A stretch of 45,343 nucleotides of DNA from Bacillota bacterium (GTDB lineage: Bacteria; Bacillota; Clostridia; Acetivibrionales; DSM-1351): the NCBI GenBank assembly GCA_023416275.1, contig JAEZIB010000085.1:1-45343 (forward strand). Direction: 5' to 3'. A model generated the notes under the pieces. That model saw nothing but the letters and a program-made list of their open reading frames with translations. It did not search any database and was not told the origin of the DNA. The position numbers and the translations under genes were made by a program. Below, piece by piece: positions 8,362 to 17,968 of this stretch; the stretch's first letter is position 1, and every line of letters starts with the position of its first letter.

Positions 8362-11300
8362 TTTTACTAATTATATTCTACAAAACACTATTGATGGTAA
8401 AATTGAAAAACATGTTGGGGCTGAAATGATTAAAATGCTTATGGAAGACAAGCATAATGAAGCTGCAAAGGATATTGCTATCATAGGAATGGCAGTTAAA
8501 ATGCCCAAAGCGGATGATATTGAGTCTTTTTGGCAGAATCTGCAAGATGGTGTGAATTGCATACGGGATATTCCAGAAGCTCGAAAAAAAGACATGGAAG
8601 ATTTACTAAGCATTGAGTTTGATTTTACAAATAATCAGACACAATTTATTAAAGCAGGTTATATGAACGATATTGATAAATTTGACTATAAATTTTTTAA
8701 TATTTCTCCACTAGAAGCAAAATTAATGGATCCCAGCCATAGAATATTTCTTCAGACAGCTTATAAAGCTATAGAAGATGCTGGATATATAAAAGAAAAG
8801 TTAGCAGGAACCAGTACTGGAGTTTTTGTAGGCCATAGTAGTTCAAATATTTATGGAAGTTATATTACAAGAACAGAGCCACAGTTAACAAGTATTTCTA
8901 TACCAGGAAATATGTCGTCAATTTTGTCTGGCAGGCTATCATATATTTTGGATTTAAAGGGACCAAATATGTTGATAGATACGGCATGTTCATCATCACT
9001 AGTTGCTATTTATCAAGCATGTAAAGCTATTAGAGCAGGAGATTGCGAACAGGCTATTGCTGGAGGAATAAGGATAAACCTTTTTCCAGTGGAAGGAGCC
9101 TATGAAACAGGAATTGAATCTAAAAATAACAAAGTCAAAACTTTTGATGATAATTCTGATGGAACCATTTGGGGAGAAGGGGCAGCTGTTATACTGCTCA
9201 AACCGCTAGAGAAGGCTTTGGCAGATAAGGACAATATATATGCTGTTATTAAAGGCGTTGCTGCTAACCAAGATGGGACATCAATCAGTATGACAGCACC
9301 AAATTCTTTGGCTCAAAAAGACGTTATTCTAAGTGCATGGAAAGATGCAGATATCAATCCAGAGACTATATCGTATATTGAAGCACATGGTACAGGAACA
9401 AAATTAGGAGATCCTGTAGAAATTACGGGAATTCAAAAGGCTTTCATGGAATATACGGACAAAAAGCAGTTTTGTGCAATAGGCTCAATAAAACCAAACA
9501 TCGGACATCTTGATAATGCATCTGGAATAACTGGTATAATAAAAGCTGTGTTAGCCCTTAGGAATAAGGTCATACCACCGTCTTTAAACTTTGAAACACC
9601 TAACCGGGCTATTTCTTTTGAGCAATCGCCAGTTTATGTTGCAGATAGAAAGATAAAGTGGGAAACAGATGGCTTTCCAAGAAGATGTGGGGTGAGTTCA
9701 TTTGGCTTTAGTGGGACAAACTGCCATATAGTTCTTGAAGAGGCGCCTGAAATAGAACAAAGTCCTATTGAAACATCTGTGCCACTAGTACTTACTCTGT
9801 CTGCTAAAAGCAAGGACGCCTTGTGGAATCTAATAAAAAGTTATCGTGAATTCTTATGTAAAACTCAATTGAAATTGAAAGATATTTGCTATACTGCAGC
9901 AACAGGAAGAAATCACTATGAACACAGGCTGGCTATCAAAGTAAATAGTATAGAAGCTGCCCTAATGAAGATAGAAAGTTTGAACAAAACTTATCTTGAC
10001 GAAGAGTATGAAGAAAACGGTATTTATTATAGGCATACGGGTTCAAAAGGAAAACTTTTGCACGAGAAAATTGACAATAATAATGAATTGAACTTAAAAA
10101 ATATTGATAATCTTATTAAAGAATATATAATGGGTTTTGATATTGATTGGGAAAAATTATATACCAATACTGAAGTAAGAAAAGTAAATATACCCACCTA
10201 CTCATTTGAAGAAAATAGATGTTGGGTAGACTGGGAAAAATCTGAAAAAGAACAACTAAATACAAATGGGAAGTCATTGAAACATCCCTTACTAGACCAT
10301 TTATTAGTGGAATCAATCAATCAAAAGATATATGTTACAAAGCTTACTCCTGAAAAATACTGGGTACTTGATGAACATCGTATTATGGGAAGCCCTGTAG
10401 TTCCTGGAACTACATACCTAGAAATGATAAGAGAAATCTGCGCATTAAATGATATGGAACAAGCTGTTACATTAAAAGATGTTTATTTCATTGACCCACT
10501 GTTAGTAAATGAGGGTCAATACAAAGATGTACAGGTTATAGTTCAACAGGATAAAGGAACCATTAAGTTTACTATTGCAAGCAAAATGGAGGACAAGTGG
10601 ATAAGGCATGTTGAGGCGTATGCTCAACCATGTGACAATTTACATGGAAGTATTGATTTAAATAAAATTAAAAATAAGTGCAAGGAAAAGGGTGTTATAG
10701 ATAAAGAAAAATATGTTACTGATTCAGCTGTTTTTGGACCTAGATGGAGAAGCTTAAAAGAGGTGTATATTGGAAAAGGAGAATTTTTGAGTTATTTTGA
10801 ACTCCCTGAGGAATTTACTGAAGATATAAATGAATATAAGTTGCATCCTGCTCTGCTGGACTGCGCTGTTAATACAAGCAATGGGCTATTAGGAGACGGG
10901 GTTTACTTGCCGCTTGCTTATAAGACACTAAATATTTATAGAGCCATGCCAAGTAAGTTTTATAGTTATATAAAGAGAACTGATGAGGAGGACAAGAAAA
11001 CAGATAGTGCTTCTTATGACATCATGTTATTTTGTGAAAACGGTGATGTGTTTGCAGATATAAAAGGCTACATGGTGAAAAAAATGAGCGATGTCAATAG
11101 CAGGTTCAGAGAATTAGCAGGAAAAGCAGGACTTTATTATGAAACAAAATGGGTTTCAATAGAAGAAGAGTTCACTGCGTCACTTCAAATGAAGGAAAGA
11201 GTTTTAATATTCACAAATGAAACGGGTATTGAAGATAACCTTACATTGTTGATGAAAGCTAGCGGAGCTGAGATAATTGAGGTGTCTATCGAAGATTGTT

Positions 11301-14293
11301 ATAAGCAAATTAGTAATAGTAAATATGCAATAGGTACTACAGGAGCAGATTATGTACGACTATTAACTGATTTAGTTAATAGAGATTTTAGACCTACTAG
11401 AATAATACACCTAACTAATGTTGGAAAAATTAATCAGGCAAATGTACGAAATGAGCTGAAAGCTGTTAAAGATAAAGGTGTTTTAAGCCTTTTCCATTTA
11501 ACAAAAGCTTTATATGAGTGTGAAATAAAAGATAATATACAAGTAGTGTTAGTAGCTGAATCTTCAACTGAAGTAACTGGTCAGGAGCAATATATAAATC
11601 CTCAAAACGCTGCATTTTTAAGTATGGGAAAGGTAATAGCTAGTGAGTTTCCAAATCTTAATGTACGTTGCATAGATATTGACGAAAACACAGGTACAAA
11701 AATTATACTGAATGAAATTTTGTCTCAAGATAAGACTCCTTTGACTGCTTACCGTAATGGTCAAAGATACCTTGAATATATGAAAGAGCTTTCTATTGCA
11801 GAGAAGCCTTTAGAACCAATTTCTGTCAAGAGTGATGGAATATACATTATCACTGGTGGCTTTGGCGGATTGGGTATTGAAGTTTGCAAGTATTTATCTC
11901 AGAAATCAAAATCCAATATTTGTCTTATTGGACGTAAACAGCTCCCACCCGTGGAAAATTGGGATAGCATTATACAAAAAAAAGAAGATGCCAAATTATG
12001 TGACAGACTTAAAGCTATAAGACAAATGCAGGCTGGTGGGGCGAATATTGGTTACTTTAGTGCGGATGTATCAAACTTTGAACAAATGGAGGATTTAATT
12101 GGAAGACTACGTTCTGAATTTGGTGCTATTAAAGGAATTATTCATGCTGCTGGTGTAGCTGGAGATGGCTTGCTAATTAACAAAAGTGAAGAAAAATTCT
12201 GTAATGTAATTAATCCTAAAATAGATGGAACTTTGATACTTGACATACTAACACAAAATGACCCAGTTGATTTCTTCATATTGTTTTCATCTATTGTGGC
12301 ACTTGCTGGGGGAGTTGGTCAGAGTGACTATACAGCTGCTAACAGCTTCTTGGATGCTTTCTCTTTCTACAGAAACAAAAAAGGAAAAAGGACACTGTCA
12401 ATTAATTGGACTGGTTGGAAGGAAACTGGAATGGCTGTAGATTATGGCGTTGACTTTAATGGGGTATTCAAAGGTATTTCTACTGATGATGCAATAAAGA
12501 CCTTTGATGAGGTTGTAAATAAAAAAGTCAATCGGGCAATTATAGCAGAACCTAATTATCATAACATTATTTTTGAAAATGAAGCCAATTTTCCATTAAA
12601 GCTTTCAGAAGAAATGCGATTTGCAGCAAAAAAAGTAAGGGAAAAAGTAGACAAGAGTAAAGGCAAAGAAGCAAAGAGCTGGATAAATAATGTAAAACTA
12701 AAGGGTAAGCCAGATGGCAGCTATACCAAGACGGAGCTTAAAGTTGGTCAAATATGGGGTGAGGTGCTGGGAATAGACGAAATTGATATACATGAAGATT
12801 TTATTGGACTAGGTGGTAATTCATTACTTGCCCTCAAGTTAGAAGCAGAAATGGGAAAAGAAAATCTTGAAATAGAGTATGCTGATATCAGCTGGTATCC
12901 TACAATCTCTGAATTATCAAAATTTGTAGATGAAAAACAAAATAGTAACTGTGACGGAGAAAATAGTATCCAAGAGAGTATAGTAAATTTAAATAGTAAT
13001 ACTGAGGTGAGCATAAAAGAAGAAAAACAAGTTAATGAAGTTATAGAATTAGATAAAGATTATATTGCTAAAGAAATGGAACTCTTATATAAGACACAGG
13101 ATTTTGGGGAATCTAAAGATATTATGCCAAATGAAAATACAGAATATTTGCATTTGGGTTTGCCTTTATGTATTGAAGACGAAAAGGTACACTTAGATAG
13201 GACATCTCATTCTGGGGAATGGAAAGAGCTTACAGTTGTAATGCAAAAGGATATTACAGTGTATTTGCATTGGAGCTTGCCTTTATGTGTTGTTCTGGCT
13301 CATGATAAGTTTTTACCATGGTTTTACAACAAATTTATACAAATATTCTCACATACTAATGAAAATGGTTTTGTGTTGCTTAATTATCTTGAGAATTATA
13401 ACAACATATGCGAAATTGGAAAATATCAAGGCTTGGGAGTAAATGTGCTGAAGAATATACCATCTATAATTGATTTTGTTATTGAAAACATAAACAACGG
13501 ATATTATCTCATTATCAATTTGGATGAGAGCCTTCTTCCCAATAAAACTGCATATGGTAGTGATCATTTCATCCATGAATCTTTAATATATGGATATGAT
13601 AACGAAATAGGACAGATAAAAGCAATTGGCTTCAATGAAAATCATATGTTTACTAAAATTGAGTTTGAATACGATTTATTTGTAAAGGCATATGAAAGTG
13701 CAAAGATAAATTACAGAGAAACATCTATGCACTGCGAATGGGCTTCAATCCGTCTTGTAAAGATTAATGAAAGTGATAATGAATATCCATTTTCTCTTCA
13801 AGTATTTACACAGGAGCTTAAGAACTATCTGTTTTCCATACAAGATAAGGCTAAAACATACATATATGACTTGGAGCATAAGGGTGGCTCGTATGAATGC
13901 GGTTTTAAGGTATATGATGTCTACATAAACAATTTGAAAAAGATGCTTGACGGAATATTTACAATGGACTACAGAGCCACACATTTACTTGCCGAACATA
14001 AGAGGTGCATTTATAACAGACTTGTATTTATAATGTCTAAATATGACATGCCAACTGAGTTTAAGGAATTATGTGGTGATTATGCAAAAATAGCTGACAG
14101 ATTCGAGCAAATACGAATTAAAGCCTATATCCAGTCTAGGCAACAAATTGAATCCAATATATTATCAGACGAACACAAGCATGCTATTATGGAAATCATA
14201 GATAGAGTAGATGAGCTTAAAAATGAGGAGAAAAATATTTTATTACGAATATATGAACATTTAAATTCTATTGCAAATAATATAAAGATTTAA
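8354..14293 (+). CDS. AT-less polyketide synthase: KS-DH-KR-ACP plus C-terminal papain/BtrH-like domain
   Basis: 1979 residues. The KS spans ~38-460 with the full triad C212 (DTACSSSL), H345 (EAHGTGT) and H385 (NIGHLD). Residues ~475-635 keep the KS-AT linker and the post-AT stretch (NIPTYSFEENRCW), but the AT core with GHSxG is absent, so this is a trans-AT module. DH: H675 in DEHRIMGSPVVPG and D836 in HPALLDCA. KR: GGFGGLG at ~1165, Y1326 in GQSDYTAAN. ACP: S1490 in GLGGNSLLAL. Residues ~1590-1979 are unusual: a duplicated YLHxxLPLC segment, WFYNKFIQIFS, NNGYYLIINLDES, DHFIHESLIYGYD, and a helical end. This region resembles the BtrH-N/C39-like cysteine-protease fold that acts as an acyl transferase in butirosin synthesis (moderate confidence). 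The KS-DH-KR set would extend the chain by two carbons as an enoyl unit; the last domain could release or transfer it. Confidence 0.93.
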   Translation: MSNFTNYILQNTIDGKIEKHVGAEMIKMLMEDKHNEAAKDIAIIGMAVKMPKADDIESFWQNLQDGVNCIRDIPEARKKDMEDLLSIEFDFTNNQTQFIKAGYMNDIDKFDYKFFNISPLEAKLMDPSHRIFLQTAYKAIEDAGYIKEKLAGTSTGVFVGHSSSNIYGSYITRTEPQLTSISIPGNMSSILSGRLSYILDLKGPNMLIDTACSSSLVAIYQACKAIRAGDCEQAIAGGIRINLFPVEGAYETGIESKNNKVKTFDDNSDGTIWGEGAAVILLKPLEKALADKDNIYAVIKGVAANQDGTSISMTAPNSLAQKDVILSAWKDADINPETISYIEAHGTGTKLGDPVEITGIQKAFMEYTDKKQFCAIGSIKPNIGHLDNASGITGIIKAVLALRNKVIPPSLNFETPNRAISFEQSPVYVADRKIKWETDGFPRRCGVSSFGFSGTNCHIVLEEAPEIEQSPIETSVPLVLTLSAKSKDALWNLIKSYREFLCKTQLKLKDICYTAATGRNHYEHRLAIKVNSIEAALMKIESLNKTYLDEEYEENGIYYRHTGSKGKLLHEKIDNNNELNLKNIDNLIKEYIMGFDIDWEKLYTNTEVRKVNIPTYSFEENRCWVDWEKSEKEQLNTNGKSLKHPLLDHLLVESINQKIYVTKLTPEKYWVLDEHRIMGSPVVPGTTYLEMIREICALNDMEQAVTLKDVYFIDPLLVNEGQYKDVQVIVQQDKGTIKFTIASKMEDKWIRHVEAYAQPCDNLHGSIDLNKIKNKCKEKGVIDKEKYVTDSAVFGPRWRSLKEVYIGKGEFLSYFELPEEFTEDINEYKLHPALLDCAVNTSNGLLGDGVYLPLAYKTLNIYRAMPSKFYSYIKRTDEEDKKTDSASYDIMLFCENGDVFADIKGYMVKKMSDVNSRFRELAGKAGLYYETKWVSIEEEFTASLQMKERVLIFTNETGIEDNLTLLMKASGAEIIEVSIEDCYKQISNSKYAIGTTGADYVRLLTDLVNRDFRPTRIIHLTNVGKINQANVRNELKAVKDKGVLSLFHLTKALYECEIKDNIQVVLVAESSTEVTGQEQYINPQNAAFLSMGKVIASEFPNLNVRCIDIDENTGTKIILNEILSQDKTPLTAYRNGQRYLEYMKELSIAEKPLEPISVKSDGIYIITGGFGGLGIEVCKYLSQKSKSNICLIGRKQLPPVENWDSIIQKKEDAKLCDRLKAIRQMQAGGANIGYFSADVSNFEQMEDLIGRLRSEFGAIKGIIHAAGVAGDGLLINKSEEKFCNVINPKIDGTLILDILTQNDPVDFFILFSSIVALAGGVGQSDYTAANSFLDAFSFYRNKKGKRTLSINWTGWKETGMAVDYGVDFNGVFKGISTDDAIKTFDEVVNKKVNRAIIAEPNYHNIIFENEANFPLKLSEEMRFAAKKVREKVDKSKGKEAKSWINNVKLKGKPDGSYTKTELKVGQIWGEVLGIDEIDIHEDFIGLGGNSLLALKLEAEMGKENLEIEYADISWYPTISELSKFVDEKQNSNCDGENSIQESIVNLNSNTEVSIKEEKQVNEVIELDKDYIAKEMELLYKTQDFGESKDIMPNENTEYLHLGLPLCIEDEKVHLDRTSHSGEWKELTVVMQKDITVYLHWSLPLCVVLAHDKFLPWFYNKFIQIFSHTNENGFVLLNYLENYNNICEIGKYQGLGVNVLKNIPSIIDFVIENINNGYYLIINLDESLLPNKTAYGSDHFIHESLIYGYDNEIGQIKAIGFNENHMFTKIEFEYDLFVKAYESAKINYRETSMHCEWASIRLVKINESDNEYPFSLQVFTQELKNYLFSIQDKAKTYIYDLEHKGGSYECGFKVYDVYINNLKKMLDGIFTMDYRATHLLAEHKRCIYNRLVFIMSKYDMPTEFKELCGDYAKIADRFEQIRIKAYIQSRQQIESNILSDEHKHAIMEIIDRVDELKNEEKNILLRIYEHLNSIANNIKI
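13124..13297 (+). repeat. Imperfect tandem duplication inside the PKS gene
   Basis: Two ~57-bp stretches, 13124-13180 and 13241-13297, are 117 bp (39 codons) apart and in frame. Both contain an identical TATTTGCAT core and TTGCCTTTATGT. They encode NTEYLHLGLPLCIED and ITVYLHWSLPLCVVL. The duplication lies at the junction between the ACP linker and the C-terminal domain. Confidence 0.75.
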
Positions 14294-14329
14294 TTTTTTA
14301 TCAATCAAAACCGAAAGGATGATATATTT

Positions 14330-15601
14330 ATGAAAAAAGTAGCATTACTTTTTCCTGGACAAGGATCCCAATATGTAGGTATGGGAAAGACTTTACATGA
14401 AAAATACTCTGTAGTAAGAGAAACTTTTGATGAAGCAAATGAAGTGCTTGGGTTTGATATTAGAAAACTATGCTTTGAGGGAGGTATGGAAGAGCTTACA
14501 AGAACAGAAAATACTCAACCTGCAATTTTGACAACGAGCGTTGCAATGTTTAAGGTGTACATGCAAGAGATAGGAATGGAACCATCCTTCTTGGGAGGAC
14601 ACAGTTTAGGTGAAATTACATCATTAACATGTGCTGGTGGAATAAAGTTTAGCGATGCTGTAAAAATTGTACATAATCGTGGAAAGTTCATGCAGGAAGC
14701 AGCATCAGAAGGAATTGGTGCAATGGCTGCGGTTAGCGGTTTAAAACAGCAAGTTGTTGAAGAAGAGTGTCTGTTGGTAAAAGGAGATGATAAGCTGGTA
14801 GTTGTATCTAATTATAATTCTCCTAATCAAATTGTTATATCAGGCCATAAAAATGCAGTGGAGGAAGTAGGGAAGAAACTTCAAGAAAAGGGTGGAAGAA
14901 TAGTACCTCTCAGTGTTAGTGCTCCTTTTCATAGCCCATTAATGAAACAGGCAGCAGTGAGATTAAAAGAGGAGCTTAACAACTATGAATATGGTAAGCT
15001 AAAGTGGCCCGTTTTGTCTAATGTAACGGCTTTGCCTTATGAAGATAGCAGTATGATTATTAGAAATCTGGAAAGGCAAATCACAGAACCTGTACAATGG
15101 CAATTAATAATACAATACTTGGAAAGCCAAGGAGTAGAGTTTGGCATTGAACTAGGACCAAAAACTGTATTGAAGAATCTAATGAAGAGTAATAGCAATC
15201 TAATAAAGGGTTATGCATTTGATGTAGAAGAGGATGTACTTTCATTAAAGAATATTGAAGGTGGCACTGAAAATATAAAAACAGAAGAAAAAAACAATAG
15301 AATAAAAGTGATTGAGAAATGTATAGCCATTGCCGTCTGCACAAAAAACAGCAATTGGGACAATGAAGAATATCAAAATGGAGTAGTTATACCCTACAGA
15401 AGGATTCAGGAAATGCTTTTACTTTTAGAAAAGGAAGGGAAGGAACCTAGTTTAGAACAAATGCAAGAAGCATTAGAAATGCTTAGATCGGTATTTAATA
15501 CAAAGAGAACACCAATAGATGAACAAATTGAAAGGTTTAATCAAGTGTTTAGCGAAAGTGGAACGCGCAGACTGTTTACTGATTTTATTATGCCTGCTTG
15601 A
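14330..15601 (+). CDS. Free-standing malonyl-CoA:ACP acyltransferase (trans-acting AT)
   Basis: 423 residues; AAAGGATG precedes the ATG. This is a FabD-type acyltransferase: LFPGQGSQYVGMG at the start, nucleophile S92 in GGHSLGE, the substrate Arg region in VHNRGKFMQEA, and catalytic H201 in SAPFHSPLM. It should load malonyl (or a close extender) onto the ACPs of the AT-less PKS encoded just upstream, which makes this a trans-AT system. About 110 residues beyond the FabD core (from ~310) form an extra helical region (CIAIAVCTKNSNWDNEEY, QMQEALEMLRSVF, ETGTRRLF-like end) not present in housekeeping FabD; it may dock to the PKS. It is the last gene of the operon, and a strong terminator follows. 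Confidence 0.92.
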   Translation: MKKVALLFPGQGSQYVGMGKTLHEKYSVVRETFDEANEVLGFDIRKLCFEGGMEELTRTENTQPAILTTSVAMFKVYMQEIGMEPSFLGGHSLGEITSLTCAGGIKFSDAVKIVHNRGKFMQEAASEGIGAMAAVSGLKQQVVEEECLLVKGDDKLVVVSNYNSPNQIVISGHKNAVEEVGKKLQEKGGRIVPLSVSAPFHSPLMKQAAVRLKEELNNYEYGKLKWPVLSNVTALPYEDSSMIIRNLERQITEPVQWQLIIQYLESQGVEFGIELGPKTVLKNLMKSNSNLIKGYAFDVEEDVLSLKNIEGGTENIKTEEKNNRIKVIEKCIAIAVCTKNSNWDNEEYQNGVVIPYRRIQEMLLLLEKEGKEPSLEQMQEALEMLRSVFNTKRTPIDEQIERFNQVFSESGTRRLFTDFIMPA

Positions 15602-15686
15602 AGGTAGACATAAATAAAATTTAAGTAGATTTAATATATAGTGACAACAAAAAAACTAATTTACTCAGTTACTATTGAAAGGATAA

Positions 15687-15737
15687 CTACTAATAGACCA
15701 GTCCTATTTTACACTGGTCAATTAGTAGTATTTTTTT
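15687..15737 (+). terminator. Rho-independent terminator of the PKS/NRPS operon
   Basis: A 16-bp stem with one mismatch (15687-15702 with 15713-15728, arms starting CTACTAAT and ending ATTAGTAG) is followed by a run of seven T. It lies 85 bp after the acyltransferase stop. Confidence 0.9.
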
Positions 15738-15875
15738 CGTGATTTTTTGCGCTAACACGGGAGGTTAGTATGCATCTGGTCCTATTGACAATAATTAACT
15801 ATTAAGTTAAAATATATAAAATTAATAATTATTGGTTTTATTAAATAATTATGTAATTAACTGAAATCTTTTGTT

Positions 15876-15953
15876 GTTTCGTCGAAGGGTGAAGTAGTTC
15901 TCTCCTTTGGTCGCCTGTTAGGGCACCTTGCGAACGAAGAAAAATCGGTTTGC
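15876..15953 (-). repeat. Dispersed structured element E, copy 1
   Basis: Read on the minus strand this contains TTTTCTTCGTTCGCAA, a GGT-GCC/GGC-g-ACC hairpin and TTCGACGAAAC. It matches the plus-strand copy at 25988-26059 over ~75 bp, including the outer TTCGTT/GACGAA pairing. Confidence 0.65.
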
Positions 15954-16152
15954 ACTGAAGAGCTGAGCAAAAGCAAATTTTCTTGTAAAAAAGAGGGTGA
16001 TAGAGCTAAATAAACTTACTATCCAGGATTTTAGAGTTTTAACATTTATTCAGTTATATGATTTATAGTATTTAAAACGAAATAAAATTTATAAAAGCAG
16101 CCATATTTTTTAAGGTATTATAATTTGCAAAATTATAGTTAGGACAAAAAAT

Positions 16153-17829
16153 ATGAAGGAGATGATTAAAATTATAAAGTATTTTCAAGATCCAAATAGT
16201 AAAGATATTAGCAGCTACATAGAAATGATAAAGAGCTTGGACAGCTTTGTAAGCAAGCATGTGGATACAGACAAAAGCAGACTTAACGGAGAAATTGAGT
16301 GTTCTTACTATGAGTATTTAAAGGGGTGTAAGTTATCTCAGGAAAGCAGAGAACCCACCGAAGTGTTTGAGGAAATTTCTGAGCTTTTTAAAGGAACTGT
16401 TAGATGGAATTACCCTGGTACAATGATAAATATAAACCCACCTGCAAATTTACCTGCAGCCGCAGCAGGCTCGTATACTATGTTTATTAATCCTAATTTT
16501 GCACAGGACATGCTGACCGGAAACTTAATAAAGTCCGAACTGGAAACCTGCAAATATTTAGCTGAACTGGCTGGATGGGATTGGGAAAATTCACATGGAG
16601 TTTTTACATTCGGTGGGAAATCTACGGTTATGTATGCTGTAAAAGCAGGACTACAAAAATGCTCAAAGGATATTAGCAAAAATGGTATAAAGGGAGATGT
16701 TTTTGTTGTTTCCACCATTCAAGGGCATCCTTGCCACGCTGAAGTATGCGACTGGCTTGGGATTGGAAAAAGTAATTGCCTGAAAATGCCTGTAGATGAT
16801 AACGGAAGAATGTTAATTGAAGAGTCAGAAAAGATCATTTCAGAGCGCATTAAAAAAGGTGGAATTTTGGCATGTATTTTGGCTAATGGAGGAACTACTC
16901 TACAAATGACAGTAGATCCCATAAAGGAAGTTGTTGATATGAGGGATAGACTTGTAAAGAAATTCTCCCTAAATTATTTGCCCCATGTTCATGTGGATTC
17001 GGTTATTGGATGGACATGGTTATTTTTTGAAAATTACGATTTTAATCGAAATCCCCTTGGCTTTGACACAAAGGTCTTATCAAAAATCAGGACAATGTTT
17101 TTAAGAGTATCACAAATTACCTATGCTGATTCATTTGCGGCAGATTTTCACAAGACTGGTTTTTGTCCATACGTAGCAAGTGTATTTATGTCCAGAGATA
17201 AAGCACATATATACAATTTGGGAAATGCTCAGCCAATCGAATTAAATGAATTAGAATACGGAAATTATTCTCCGTTCCAATATACAATGGAATTATCAAG
17301 AGCGGGAACAGGGCCTGTTTCGGCGCTTACTACGCTGAAGTGCTTTGGTTATGAAGGCTTTCAAAAGGTAATAGGCAGCTTGATGACTGTTGGCGAGTAT
17401 ATCAAAGCCTCTCTTAAGGAGAATAATGAGTTTGAAGTAATAAATGATAAAACGGAAGGTTTTGTAACATTGTTTATTATTAAACAGCCAGGTGATAATA
17501 TAAAATATAGCGAGCTATCAGACATGGACAGTAAAAATGCAGCTCTCGTAGTGGAATATATTTATCATTTCTTTCTTTATTTAATAGATAAACAGACTAA
17601 GGGAGAGTGTTCCTTTTCCTTAGAATACTCGGAGGGCTATGATGTAACGAAGAGCGGAGTTAAAATTGGAGTTCTTAAAGCATTTCCAATGTCTCCGCTT
17701 GCAAATAAAGAAAATATGAGCAGTATAATAAAGGAACTATTTGAATTAAAAAAGGAATACGATAAGTGCAGAGATGATTTTTCTCCTTACGAAGTTTTAC
17801 ATAGACCTAGGGCATTTGTTTGCAGGTAG
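16153..17829 (+). CDS. PLP-dependent decarboxylase (group II, glutamate/aspartate decarboxylase-like)
   Basis: 558 residues. AGGA lies 8 nt before the ATG; a second ATG at 16162 follows a stronger AAGGAG but too closely. It is a fold-type I PLP enzyme. The cofactor Lys is K334 in DFHKTGF, the His/Asp pair is in HVHVDSVIGW, and NPPANLPAAAAGS and GGKSTVMYAVKAG are in the N-terminal half. Group II decarboxylases remove CO2 from amino acids such as Glu, Asp, Tyr or diaminobutyrate; the substrate cannot be told here. It lies 550 bp beyond the terminator of the PKS operon, so it is a separate transcript. A free amine or beta-alanine could feed the assembly line, or serve as acceptor for the C-terminal domain of the PKS, but this rests only on proximity. 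Confidence 0.85.
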   Translation: MKEMIKIIKYFQDPNSKDISSYIEMIKSLDSFVSKHVDTDKSRLNGEIECSYYEYLKGCKLSQESREPTEVFEEISELFKGTVRWNYPGTMININPPANLPAAAAGSYTMFINPNFAQDMLTGNLIKSELETCKYLAELAGWDWENSHGVFTFGGKSTVMYAVKAGLQKCSKDISKNGIKGDVFVVSTIQGHPCHAEVCDWLGIGKSNCLKMPVDDNGRMLIEESEKIISERIKKGGILACILANGGTTLQMTVDPIKEVVDMRDRLVKKFSLNYLPHVHVDSVIGWTWLFFENYDFNRNPLGFDTKVLSKIRTMFLRVSQITYADSFAADFHKTGFCPYVASVFMSRDKAHIYNLGNAQPIELNELEYGNYSPFQYTMELSRAGTGPVSALTTLKCFGYEGFQKVIGSLMTVGEYIKASLKENNEFEVINDKTEGFVTLFIIKQPGDNIKYSELSDMDSKNAALVVEYIYHFFLYLIDKQTKGECSFSLEYSEGYDVTKSGVKIGVLKAFPMSPLANKENMSSIIKELFELKKEYDKCRDDFSPYEVLHRPRAFVCR

Positions 17830-17968
17830 AAAAATTAGTTTGTTATATTTTATAATTCTTATATAATATTTATTATGCGTAATAATCTACTAACGAAAAT
17901 GTAATGAGTTAGTGCCAATGCTATGTCTTTATGGGTAAGTATGGTGTATAAAAGTATAAGCTACGGCA

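Larger units (their letters stand above)
15602..16152. other. 551-bp gene-free stretch after the PKS operon
   Basis: Holds the operon terminator (15687-15737), a GGGAGG site with an 11-codon open frame (15770-15805) that may be a degenerate copy of the repeated SD-hairpin leader, and a minus-strand copy of a dispersed element (15876-15953). The remainder is AT-rich; no clear promoter for the following decarboxylase gene could be picked. Confidence 0.6.

Noticed and set aside
9780..10260. Cis acyltransferase domain after the KS
   Set aside because: The flanking linkers are present but GHSxG and the catalytic His are missing, and the span is too short for an AT.
15770..15805. 11-codon ORF with a good GGGAGG site after the PKS terminator
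   Set aside because: Too short to claim as a gene; kept only as a possible degenerate copy of the repeated leader.
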